A stretch of DNA of 64,000 nucleotides from Datnioides undecimradiatus (Eukaryota > Chordata > Actinopteri > Lobotiformes > Datnioididae), in NCBI GenBank assembly GCA_008933995.1, contig WARS01004340.1, positions 182,501 through 246,500 on the forward strand. Reading direction: 5' to 3'. The notes beneath the pieces were generated by a model. The model was not told where the DNA came from. It did not search any database and saw nothing but the letters and a program-made list of their open reading frames with translations. Of this stretch, positions 24,283 through 35,116 are shown one piece after another. The translations under genes were made by a program, and so were the position numbers. The first letter of the stretch is position 1. Each line of letters opens with the position of its first letter.

Positions 24283-24834
24283 TTAAAGTATCATAGCTTG
24301 AAAAGTAAACATAATGGATGACCTGTTTCATGACTCAGATTTGTAATTTATTGATTAGTTTACATGTTCGTTACCGATTACTGATTGACTTCCTGTTACC
24401 TGCGGCGGGCTGCTGAACGGGCTTGACTGGCTGGACGGCGGCTCACTAGCGGCGTCACACTGTGATGGCGGCGTGCACTGGTGGCCCCCCCCGCCAGAAG
24501 AGGAAGAGGGGGCGGGGCTTCCGGGGGCGAGCCGCTCGTCATCGTTCTGGACAAGGCTGAGGGAGATGGCCTGCCGCGTGGCATAGGTGCAGTTGGGCAG
24601 TGGCGAAGTTTTGGGACTTTTCACTTTGTCGCCGGACGAAACCCTGGATGACCTTGGCGTCGGGTACAGTGGTGGGGAGGGCGGCACCCGCAATGGGTTC
24701 AGCTTCTCAAAGGATGGCGCAACGCCTGCCTCCTCGCCGCCTGACTGCGCATCCAGGCTGCTCTGACTGCGGCATGTGCCGCTCTGCTGGGCGCTGTTTC
24801 CTGATTCGCTGTTCTCCGACCACGGCTCCTTCGG

Positions 24835-24837
24835 TCA
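24835..24837 (-). other. tjap1: in-frame TGA inside the 687-nt tjap1 exon
   Basis: Codon 84 of the exon that begins at 25086 reads TGA (context ACC CCT TGA CCG). The same frame is open on both sides for the whole 229-codon exon, and conserved TJAP1 sequence continues after it (FEKLNP, LPNCTYATRQ). The exon phases are 0/0, so the stop truncates the protein before its C-terminal third. Confidence 0.85.
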
Positions 24838-25086
24838 AGGGGTCTGGGCTATGTCCACATGCACAAAGACGTCCTCGGCCACCGGCCGGCCACAGCTGCT
24901 GGACTGAGCCGAGTTCAGAACCAGCGGCTCTGGTTTCTCCAGGACACGGGCGATGACTGAGGTCGGCACAACATCGGCCGGAGTCAAACTGAGCGTGTCC
25001 GGGTCCTGACAGCCGGGGGCGGGGCCTCGCTCCGGGAGGCTGCTCTTCATGTGCTTATTTAGCATGTCCTGCAGCTCGTAGGGCAG

Positions 25087-26140
25087 CTGCAACACACCCA
25101 CACACAGAGTCAGAGACACACACACACAGAGTCAGAGACACACACACACACACAGAGTCAAGGACACATACACAGAGTCAGAGACACACACACACACACA
25201 GTCAGGGACACATACACAGAGTCAGAGACACACATGCAGTCAGAGACACACACACACACACACACACAGTCAGGGACACATACACAGAGTCAGAGACACA
25301 CACAGAGTCAGAGACACACACACACAGTCAGGGACAGGGAGCCAGAGACACACACAGAGTCAGAGACACACACACACACAGTCAGGGACATACACAGAGT
25401 CAGAGACACACACAGACAGAGACACACACACACACACACACAGAGTCAGAGACACACACACAGAGTCAGAGACACACACAGAGCCAGGGACACAGACACA
25501 CACACACAGTCAGAAACACACAGACTCAGAGAGACACACACACAGAGTCAGGGACACACCCACACACACAGTCAGTGACACACACAGAGTCAGAGACACA
25601 CACAGATTCAGAGACACACACACAGAGTCAGGGACACACAGAGTCAGAGACACACACATACACAGAGTCAGAGACACACACAGTCAGGGACACACACAGA
25701 GTCAGAGACAGACACACACACACACACACACAGAGTCAGAGACACACATACAGAGTCAGGGACACATACACACACACAGAGTCAGGGACACATACACACA
25801 CACAGAGTCAGGGACACACACACACACACACAGAGTCAGAGACACACACACAGAGTCAGGGACACACACAGACAGAGTCAGGGACACACACAGACAGAGT
25901 CAGGGACACACACAGACAGAGTCATCAGGGACACATACACAGGGTCAGGAGACACACACACACAGAGCCGAGACACACACACACACAGAGTCAGACACAC
26001 ACTACCACAGAGTCAGAGACACACACAGAGTCAGGGACACACACAGACAGAGTCAGACACACAGAGTCAGGGACACATACACACACACAGAGTCAGGGAC
26101 ACACACATACAGAGTCAGACACAGACAGAGTCGGACACAC
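25087..26140. repeat. tjap1: ~1.05 kb 'gagtcagagacacaca' minisatellite filling a tjap1 intron
   Basis: Tandem units of (CA)n plus gagtcag(a/g)gacaca, with variable (CA) length, occupy nearly the whole intron between the exons at 26171 and 25086. The array ends within a few bases of the acceptor. The threonine/histidine/serine-rich frames over it (25234-26180) are not genes. Confidence 0.95.
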
Positions 26141-26255
26141 AATAATAATATCATTAAAGTTGGGCTTTACATCAGCTTAACTTGTGGTTCCTGAAATGCG
26201 ACTTGTTGCATTTGAGCAGCTGCACGGCCAAATTACAGTCCTGCCTGTAACGCTC

Positions 26256-27308
26256 CTGAGACAGAGATCAATACACGCGATCAATCACAGCAACACAGAT
26301 ATCAGGGAGCCAATCAGATCATTTGATGGTCAGACAAAATCCACCTGCAGAGAGGTTGTTAGCCGATCAGAGGGCAGGATGAGTATGTGTATTGATTTAG
26401 CCCAGATCAACTAGTCAATCACACTGGATATCTGCTGATCAATCTGAAGGTGATCAATGGGCCTGCAGCATCTAAGCCCAGCCGACACACTGACGGCTGG
26501 GTGTTTTTCACGTGATCACAGTCTTCACGTGGAGACGCGAGGCAAACGCCAACACAGGCGGACTAAGATGAGAGAGACTTACTGAGCAACGTGATGCTGC
26601 AGCTGTCTACTGATCAATGCTTCCAGGTTATCACATGACCGATTCACAGACCAGATCAATAAACCAACCCAACACATCAGTGTTCATCACCACAGTCAGC
26701 CACACATGCTATCTGATCATCTGCTAACTTGTACTTTCCGAGACTGTAGCTAACTCAGCCTGGTGCTAGGTGAACCTCATGCTAACTCAACCTGGTGCTA
26801 ACTGAGACAGTAGCTAACTCAGCCTGGTGCTAACTCAATCTGATGCCATGCTAGTTTAGTTTGATCGTCACTAGATTAAAACACCAACTAGCAGTTCCTG
26901 AATATTTAAGTCATTGACTGCAGCTGCTGTGATCCAACTGACAAAGCTAACGTTAGCATGCTAACTTGAAACTTTATGCCTTCTGTTAAATAATGATTAA
27001 TAATAATGGTATTATGCTAATGTCAGTTAGCTCTAGGTAGCTTAGCATCACTTTCACTCTCAGACTGAGCACTGAGCTCCTTTGTGCCTGCACATACTTA
27101 TGCTTGGATGCTCTGCTAGCTTGTGATGCTACAGTCACTTCCTGTTTACATTGTTGACTGCCAATCAGAATCAAGAATCCACAGCCATGTAACGTGTGAC
27201 ACATAGCCTGAAGGCCTGAGGTATGTCGGCTAACAGGAGTCATGTGTGATGCAGATGCTGTAGAGCTGGAGATGAGGTCACATATGTGCACCGCAGTGTT
27301 GGACTCAC
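26256..27308. other. tjap1: tjap1 intron, no element recognised
   Basis: Intronic. There is a short tandem 'ctaactcagcctggtgctaa' stretch near 26750-26850, and otherwise plain AT-rich DNA. Confidence 0.5.
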
Positions 27309-27416
27309 ATTGAGCTCCTCCAGACGGTCAATCGTGTTCTTGGCGTCCAGAAGCTTGTTAGTGAGCTCCACAATTTCCTGGTCCATCGTCTTTTTGTCCC
27401 TCTCCACCTTCCGTAG

Positions 27417-28960
27417 CTGTGGGAGGGGCAGGAGTATCACGTTAGATTATCAACCGTCAACGCAGGTGAGATGGCTAATCAGAGCCTGAGGCGCAGAGGA
27501 GGTGGGCCTTCATTCAGATCATCATGGAATAACTCTTGAAAATGCAGGTTAGAAACCTTTGCTGAGAATCAGCTTCCTGTCGAGCTACGTTGTTCCTGAA
27601 CCTCCTGACTTTCAGTGATTAGTGTGAAACAAGTTGACCAGGAGTCAACGCGTGCCGGACTTTATCCTGAGAGCCTGTCTTTGAATTTTCCCAGATCATT
27701 TGAATGCTGCTAGCCAGCAGCACCGCGCCAGATTTTACTATGACGCGGTCAAGCGCGAGCAGATCAATAAGATCAATAAGATCTTGATCGGAGCGTTGAA
27801 GCTGAAAGCTGAAATGTTTCATCAAGTTCATCACAGAGTGCAGGAAAACACTAGCAGCTAGCTAAGCTAACATAGCTAGCATTAAGTAAACGTTAACATT
27901 AGCGGGGACTTCCTGTCATGACTGGTCGCTGCTCCCCAACAGATTAGGAGCTACCTCTGCTATTATTGTTATCGTTATTAAGTTGATGCATATTATTGTT
28001 ATTGTTTTTATTAGTTTAATCTTAAACTGCGATCTGCTGCCCCTCCCCAACAAAAACAAACCTTTAGCTTCTGAGCTGAATAATGTGAGCGAGCTAACAG
28101 CTAATTCACATCCAGTTTAGCAGATGTTAGCGTAGCTTAGTTCGGCGACAGAGCTTCGTCAGAGAGCAGCCGACCTTTGACTCATCTACAAGCACAAAAG
28201 AAGCTGCAACTCACAATCAGGATGAGAGAGGTGATGAGGGTTTTCACTGTCTTCAGAGATGCCTGGTCGCCCGATGTGTCAGATATTTAAAGCCCTTTAT
28301 CACAGTGTTCTATTCTCGAGAGAAACCTCTGGGATTTAAACTGAAACAACTGATGGAGCAGTTTGTCCTCCAGCAGAAGTTAAACCAATGTTCACGTGAT
28401 TGTTTGGATTGACTTGGTGCTCAAACAGCTTCAACAGACACCAGAGAAGAAGACGACTAAGGAGGAAGGAGGACAGGGTGAAGAGGAGGAGGAATGTGAA
28501 TGAAACGCAACTGCATGAACCCATGTCTGACTGACGGCAGCCTGACGATGATGAAGGTGATGATGATGAAGATGAATCAGTCCGTCACAGAGCAGCGTGA
28601 GAGGAGAGAAAGGAAGAGAGAGATGAAGAACGCTGTCATACAAACAGGAAGTTCGTGAATATTTGTGCCAGTCGGCTTCATAAACATTAAACAACACCAG
28701 AACCAAGGAGATTTGTACACATCACACGATGAGCCTGACAGTAACCCCAAGTATCCAGGTCACATCGGCTTACTTGTTCTAAACAGGCTCTCGGTGACCT
28801 CTGACCTCCTGCTCTGTCGCCCATAGCAACCATCCCGCTGTCCATCAACTGCACTTCCCCACAGCTAATCAATACACTGCCTCAGTTTTCATTTAGTCAT
28901 CAATCACTGAGGGTGATCAATGAGCCACACTCACACACACACTCTCACACATGCAACTAT
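27417..28960. other. tjap1: tjap1 intron, no element recognised
   Basis: Intronic DNA without a recognisable transposon or splice-bounded open frame. Purine-rich patches occur near 28450-28640. Confidence 0.5.
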
Positions 28961-28998
28961 ATAATAATAATAATAGTAACAATAATAATAATGTTATT

Positions 28999-29044
<46 letters not shown>

Positions 29045-29048
29045 TTAT
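28961..29048. repeat. (AAT)n trinucleotide repeat
   Basis: A long AAT/ATA run interrupted by 'gttattgtt', inside a tjap1 intron. A (GA)n run (about 29309-29340) sits just upstream of the 29231-29303 exon and forms its pyrimidine tract on the minus strand. Confidence 0.93.
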
Positions 29049-29633
29049 TATTATAATAATAATTCTAATATAATTCTAGGCTACAAAGTGTTGTACATGA
29101 TGCAGGAAATTATTCATAATCTCTAACTCCTTTTGACTCATAACTCATTAAACGTCTGTAGAACAGGTGAGTCAGGAAAGGTCATTTGACTCCAACAAGT
29201 GGACAGTCAGGGTGGGCGAAGTAAGGTTACTGAGCGTGAAGCTTCTTCCTCCAGATCCTGATTGGCTCTCTGGAGACGCTGCTGTGTAGCTAAGGTTCTG
29301 AGTCTGCACAGAGAGGAGAGAGAGAGAGAGAGAGAGAGAGTTGCCGGTTACCACTTGCCCCCAGATGTCGGGGACATATGGCCTGTGTGTGTGTGTGTGT
29401 TTCAGTAAGTCAACTGCAGCAGCACCGGAACAGAGTCTCAGAGCTGATCTGTGCCCTCTGTCCCCTCTCTCACCCTCCTCCCCTTGTTATCCTGTTGAAT
29501 CTTCAGCCTCGTTGAGCAGTGACTTGCCTCATTTACAGACTGATCATCAGGAGCAGAGAAATAAACGCGACACAAACTGTGTCACAGAAAAATAAACTTT
29601 TAGTGTTTCTAAACAACACAACACATTATGCTT

Positions 29634-29664
<31 letters not shown>

Positions 29665-29829
29665 CTTCTCTGATGTCAGACGGACTCAGCTGTGACAGCA
29701 AACGCTCAGAGACATCAAGACGACGTGATGTTGTCAGCTGTTATCCGTCCGTGGTTGAGCTTAGAGGCGGACACCTGGCCTAGACTGAAGGAGGCCCAGA
29801 TGCAGCGTAATGTTTCTTTAAACTAATAA

Positions 29830-30667
29830 AGGAGGCCTCCAGCTCATCCAAAATGCTGCTACAAGGGTTCTGATGGGAATTAGCAAGAGGAGATCATATT
29901 TCTCCAGCTTCTCTGCTGCCCCTGTAAAGTCCAGAATAGATAGAAGTCCTTCTCCTTACCTACAAGGCCCTTAATGGCCAAGCTCCATTGTACTTCAATG
30001 AGATGCTAAGTCCCTATTACCCCAACAGATCACGTCGCTCCCAGAGTGCAGGTTTGCTTGTGGTTCTCAGAATCTCCAAAAGTAGAATGGGAGGAGATAG
30101 CCTGCCTCAGGCTCCTGTGAACCAGCCAGTCTTTGGGTCTGAGAGGCAGACACCCCTCTCTACTTTTAAAGTAAAAACTAAAACCTCTTGTGTTTGACAA
30201 AGCTACAGCTAGCTCTCTAGTTACCATGCCAACTACACCCAAACTAAACTACCCCTGCTGCCATCCCTTAGTGTTATAAAGGGCAGGGCCGAGGCTGCTG
30301 TGGGGGACGCCCCATGATCATCTCTCCCACACTCCTCTCTTCCTCTCTCTCTCTCCTCAAACTCATTTTAACCATCACAGATTAACCATTAACTCTGTGT
30401 CCTCTCTCCCTAGTGCCAGCTTCTTGTTTCTCTCTCTGGTCTCTCTCTCTCTGCACGTTTCTACAGATACTCTGTGGCTCCAGAGTTGAACATCTGATCT
30501 GTGGCTCCAATCACCTGCCCCGGCGTCCTCTCTGTTGCCATTTGTTGTCATTATTCCCCATACTGTACTGCAAATAGTTCCAAGAAGAATTCTGTTGTCC
30601 TACCATTCTGCCAGTTGTTGTCTACAGTTATGTACTCCCATATCCTGTCTGTCTGCGACAAGATGTA

Positions 30668-30715
<48 letters not shown>

Positions 30716-30950
30716 CCCCCCAACCGTCAGGGCAGATGTCTGTCCACCCTGATCCAGGATCTGCCTGGCTGTTTCTGCCTGCTAAAAGGAAATTTTCCTT
30801 GCCGCTGTTGCCAAGTGATTGCTCATGGTGGGAACTGTTGGGTGTAATTAATAGTAATGAGTGTGGTCTAGACCCGCCTGTTTGTAAAGTGCCCTGGGAT
30901 GACTTTTGTTGTGAATTGGTGCTATATAAATAAAATTGAATTGAATTGAA
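29830..30950 (+). mobile_element. L2 LINE 3' fragment in a tjap1 intron
   Basis: Starts at ggcctccagctcatccaaaa within the ORF2 C-terminus, continues through the L2 3' UTR with an expanded (TC)n run at about 30668-30712, and ends with gtgctatataaataaaattg followed by gaattgaattgaatt. It is antisense to tjap1. Confidence 0.92.
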
Positions 30951-31110
30951 TTAAACTGACGGCGCAGCAGACTGAGGGCCTGAGACACAGAAAGCACAAC
31001 TTCCTGTTTCACAGCCTGCAGGTCTCTCATCACCACACAGGAGCTACCATCATGGAGTATCTGAGATCCCATTCATCACATATGGATCCAAGAGGGTGCG
31101 TGCATTTGTG

Positions 31111-31144
<34 letters not shown>

Positions 31145-31384
31145 TGCAGCTCAGCTCTCCAGAGACACACTGACAGTCTGCTGCCAAAACAAACTGACAT
31201 CTGCTGACATCATCAGCTGAGACAGCCAATCAACAACAGCGCTGTTATTCACAGTGACCCACTGACAGTCGTCTGTTTCCATGGTTACAGAGGAAACAAC
31301 CTGCAGCCTGACTGTTGGTGACAGTGTAGATTCACCAGCCGAATGTCCAAACTCAAACTCGTGCTGACGTGATGTCACTTCCTG

Positions 31385-33151
31385 TGGATCTCATCCTGGT
31401 GTTTTAGCGCACTACAGACCAATATCCAACTCTCCCTTTATTTCTAAAATCTTTTGAAAAGGCCAGCTGATCAGTTCTAGATCACCTTGCAGAGGAGCAA
31501 TGGTTTGAAGCATTTCTAGTCAGATTTAGAATAAACCACAGCACAGAAACAGCATTGGTTAAGGTTAGCAAATCCACCTCCCAATAGCTTCTTGACAATG
31601 GCCTCACTTTACTTGTCCTGCTAGACCTCAGTGCTGCATTTGACACTACTCCATCACAGTATCCTACCACAGAGACTAGAACACATGTCATTGGCATTAA
31701 AGGAACAGCACTAAGCTGGTTTAAATCTTATCTATCTGACAGATTCCAGTTTGTCCATGTTAATAATAATAATAATAATAACGACTCGTCCATGCACACA
31801 ATGGTTAATCATGGAGTTCCACAGGGTTCTGTGTTTGGACCATTGTTGTTTCCCTTTACATGCCCTAGGCAATATTATTAGAAGCACAACATAAATTTCC
31901 ACTGGACGATACACAGCCATATTTATCTATGAAGCCAGAAGAAACAGATCAATTAGTCAGACTTCAGACATGTCTGACAGACATTAAGGCCTGGATGACT
32001 TATAATTTCTGCTTCTCTAAATACAGACAAAATTGAGGTGATTTTGTTTGGGGCCTAAAACACCCCCAGAGACAGGTTATCTGACCTCAAGAGTCACTTT
32101 GGATGGTGTTACCCTGGCCTCCAGTTCTACCTTGAGGAACCTGGGAGTCATATTTGACCAGGATATGTCCTATTAGTCCCATATTAGGCAGGTCATTAGG
32201 ACTGCCTTCTTTCACTTGCGCAACATAGCTAAGATTAGGAATATCCTGTCCAAAAATGATGCCGAAAAGCTAGTCCACGCATTTGTTACCTCAAGGCTGG
32301 TCTATTGTAATTTCTGTTGTCAGGTTGTCCGACTAGCTCATCATGCAGGCCTCCAGCTCATCCAAAATGCTGCTGCGTAGGGTTCTGGGGAATTAGCAAG
32401 AGAGATCATATTTCCGGTCTAGCTCTCTCTTCATTGGCTCCCTGTAAAGTCCAGAACAGATTTTAAAGTCCTTCTTCTTACCTACAAGGCCCTTAATGGC
32501 CAAGCTCCATTGTACCAATGAGATGCTAAGTCCCTCAACAATCCCAACAGATCACTGCCCCAGGAGTAAACAGGCTTGCTTGTGGTTCCCAGAATCTCCA
32601 AAAGTAGGGAATGGGAGGCCGAGCCTTTAGCTATCAGGCCTCTCTTAGGAACCAGCTGCCAGTCTAACCGGGAGAGGCACACTCCTCTCTACTTTTTAAA
32701 GTAAAAACTTAAAACCTTCTTGTTCGACACAAAGCTACAGCTAGCTCTAGTTACTATCTGAACTACACCATCCATGCCATCCCCTAGTTATGCTGCTATA
32801 GGCCGAGGCTGCTGGGGGACATCCCATGATCGTCTTCTCAATATTCCTCCTCTTCCTCTCTCCCAAACTCCATTAACTCCCCAGCCCTCCCCAGTGCTAA
32901 AAGCCACTTCTGGTCTCTCTCTCTGCAATTCTCCCTACAGATACCTGTGGCTCCAGAGCCGAACATATCTGACCTGTGGCTCCACCCCCACCTGCCCCAT
33001 GTCCTCTGCCGCCTATTGCTGTCATTTGCTGTCATTATTCTATATTGTTCTCCCCCCCCCAACCGGTCAAGACAGATGGCCGTCCACCTAGAGCCAGGAT
33101 CTGTCCAAGGTTTTCGCCTGTTAAAAGGAAGTTTTTCCTTGCCACTGTTGC
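31385..33151 (+). mobile_element. L2 LINE, RT to 3' UTR, heavily eroded
   Basis: Begins tcctggtgttttagcgcact in the RT domain, passes degraded equivalents of [24 protein letters not shown] and the YADD region, then the L2 3' UTR. It ends near ttccttgccactgttgc, short of the usual tail. It has many more one-base indels than the copies at 12.2 and 48.5 kb. It is antisense to tjap1. Confidence 0.9.
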
Positions 33152-33430
33152 GGAGAGGGACGGGGAGTGGCTTGTGGATGCAGCACCGGGCAGATGTTTT
33201 ACATCACACTAATTACATTCTCTGTCATGCAGTAGCGGCCGGGGCTGGAGGATAAAACACTCTCCCGGGGAAGGGGGGGAGGAATTGACTGGACCTGTAC
33301 TGGACGGCTGGTTCATGGGGAAGGAGGTTCGGATACGCAACAGTGTGGTGAACAATAAAAGACAATTGTAAGACTAATCATACCTGGTGTGGTTAATCTG
33401 CATAAAAGCCAACTGAACCCATTGCTACAC
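33152..33430. mobile_element. unclassified repeat-like segment, possible LTR fragment
   Basis: Sits between the truncated L2 tail and the damaged tjap1 exon. It has an internal aacaataaaag poly(A)-like signal about 90 bp from its right end and closes with gaacccattgctaca. The layout is reminiscent of a long terminal repeat, but I cannot define its left end or a target-site duplication. Confidence 0.3.
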
Positions 33431-33828
33431 CATATTCTCAGCAAACAGATGGACAAGATACAGCCTCGCTAGCCTGATCCAGATCAGCGCCTGACCAGGA
33501 TCATCGGCACACCTACACTCCAAGTGGAACTTGTCCCCATCTTGTCCAGGCTGGCCCTGTCCGCTGAGCTCCGGCCTATGTAGTGACGGCTGTTGCCTAA
33601 CTCCGCCTCCATGGCCTCCATCTTGTGGGTGGAGAGGGAGAGGCGGCGCTGTAGGTCGTCATTCTGCTGCTGGAGGATTCTGGGTAAGAGGGAGGGGTCA
33701 GAGGTCACATCAGACAGAGACAGAAAGTAAGTACGTACATCTACTCAAGTACAGTCTGAGTATTTCACCAAACAGACGACAGCTACGAGCGTCTGCTGAT
33801 TAAACCTTTGTTAGGATCAGAGTCTCAC

Positions 33829-33857
33829 CTGATCCTGTCGGAGTCCGACAATGTCTC
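33829..33857 (-). other. tjap1: 29-nt microexon of tjap1
   Basis: The minus strand reads ...gtttgctgtgtttcag | 29 nt | gtgagact. The exon encodes ETLSDSDRI plus two bases that join the next exon's first base to make R (then ILQQQ), matching the conserved start of the TJAP1 coiled coil. Skipping it would shift the frame. A TGC lies just upstream of the AG, as in SRRM4-dependent microexons, and a ~380-nt pyrimidine array lies about 40 nt further upstream. Confidence 0.8.
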
Positions 33858-33896
33858 CTGAAACACAGCAAACACAAAATAATCAGGGTTAGAGCT

Positions 33897-34275
33897 GGAC
33901 AGTAGGAGGCAGGAGGAGGCAGAAGGAAGCAGGAGGAGGCAGGAGGAGGAGGATGCAGGAGGAGGAGACAGGAGGCGGCAGGAGGAGGCAGGAGAAACAG
34001 GAGGAGGAGGCAGAAGAAGCGGGAGGAGGAGAAAGGAGGAGGCAGGAGGAGTTAGGTGGAGGAGACAGGAGGAAGAAGGAGGAGACAGGAAGAGGAGACA
34101 GGAGGCGGCAGGAGGAGGCAGGAGAAGCAGGAGGAGGAGGCAGGAGAAGCAGGAGGAGGAGAGGAGGAGGCAGAAGGAGGCAGGAGAAGGAAGAGGAGAC
34201 AGGGAGGAGGCAGGAGAAGCTGGAAGAGGAGACAGGAGGAGGCAGGAGGGGACAGGAGGAGGCAAGAGGAGGAGG
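33897..34275. repeat. tjap1: (AGGAGGCAGGAGAAG)-type polypurine minisatellite
   Basis: Nearly pure purine on the plus strand with scattered C, about 380 bp, in units of aggaggcaggaggaggcagg. On the minus (tjap1 sense) strand it is a CU-rich tract that ends about 40 nt before the microexon. The proline/leucine/serine or glutamate/arginine frames across it are artefacts. Confidence 0.95.
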
Positions 34276-34637
34276 CAACGTGATGAAGGAAGTGACTCGA
34301 TCAAACCAACAGCTGCTCTGCGTGACTGATCACATGACCAACATGTGACTGTGATGTCAGGTCAATGAGGCGACATCACAGGGATGTTTCCGGATTGATC
34401 GCTGTTGATGTATGGAAACACGTCCTCTCCCAGCATGCAACAGGGTTTTACATGATGGATCCTGTCAGCTGATCGATGAGGTGAAATCAATGAAGGCTGC
34501 TGTGATTGGAGCAGCTAAAGGGCCAATCAGATTGTTGCGTGTGCTCTCGGCAGGTTCTGATCATCTGGACAGTTTCCTCGAGAGTCATTATTGATTATCA
34601 GTAAGAGGAGCGAAGGAGCTGAAACCCCGAATCAGCA
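34276..34637. other. tjap1: tjap1 intron, nothing recognised
   Basis: No repeat, domain or splice-bounded open frame seen. Confidence 0.5.
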
Positions 34638-34803
34638 CCTGACCTTTGCAGTGATGCATGCTGGGTATTTCAGTCAGCAGCCGCCATCTGACGGCTTCTC
34701 TCTGCTGTCATGTCAGATGGCGGCTCCTGACCTTTGCAGTGATGCATGCTGGGTATTTCAGTCAGCAGCCATCGACGGCTTTTCTGCTGTCATGTCGATC
34801 GAG
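34638..34803. repeat. tandem duplication, 88-bp period
   Basis: Two copies beginning cctgacctttgcagtgatgc, at 34638 and 34726. Each continues with atgctgggtatttcagtcag; the second has small deletions. Both lie in a tjap1 intron. Confidence 0.92.
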
Positions 34804-35116
34804 CTGAGATCAGTTCGATCTGACTTAATCAAACCGTCCAATTAGAACACACCTGACAACAACAAGCAAATTATCTGTTCAATCTTTGTACTATGAGGAG
34901 GGAGCAGCAGACAGGAGGAGGTGTGAGGTGCGGAGGAGCAGGTGCAGGAGCAGCAGCAGCAGGAGCAGGGTCGTCCCCCCGCTGACCTACCTTGGCACGG
35001 GACAGAGGAGCCTGATTAGAAACAGGAAGTCTGTGTTTGTGTCTCTGAGGCTCGTTTGGCTCCTGCGCCTCCATCTTTACTCCTCTATTCACACCCAACA
35101 CTTCCTCTTAGGCCCT

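Larger units (their letters stand above)
23488..35074 (-). pseudogene. tjap1: tight junction-associated protein 1 (TJAP1/PILT), with stop and frameshifts
   Basis: TJAP1 is a coiled-coil protein of junctions and the Golgi. Exons, minus strand 5' to 3': 34991-35074 (MEAQEPNEPQ, first-exon assignment tentative but phase-compatible), microexon 33829-33857 (ETLSDSDRIR), about 33500-33679 (ILQQQNDDLQRRLS...MEAMEAE), 29231-29303 (equivalent of RLQNSYTASQRANQDLEE), 27309-27416 (MDQEIVELTNKLLDAKNTID), 26171-26255 (ERYRQDCNLAVQLLKCNKSH), 24400-25086 (LPYELQDML; VVPTSVIARVLEKPE; LPNCTYATRQAISLSL), 23488-24071 (ends SPKRMGVHHLHRKDS...GTLLD). Lesions: one-base losses after MEAMEAE; insertions in the 29231 exon; one extra base at the end of the 26171 exon, giving a TGA; an in-frame TGA at 24835-24837; at least one frameshift in the last exon. 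The family match is certain. Whether the gene is dead or the assembly has indel errors is open. Confidence 0.85.

Noticed and set aside
23911-24331. Ile/Leu/Val-rich and Asp/Pro-rich frames near the tjap1 last exon
   Set aside because: Products of the ggatca hexamer array in the last intron.
25234-26180. Long Thr/His/Ser/Arg-rich open frames (114 and 201 codons)
   Set aside because: They are the translation of the (CA)n-gagtcag minisatellite inside a tjap1 intron. No start context, no domain.
33825-34348. Pro/Leu/Ser-rich and Glu/Gly/Arg-rich open frames on both strands
   Set aside because: They come from the polypurine minisatellite. Only the last ten or so codons of the minus frame (the microexon) are real.
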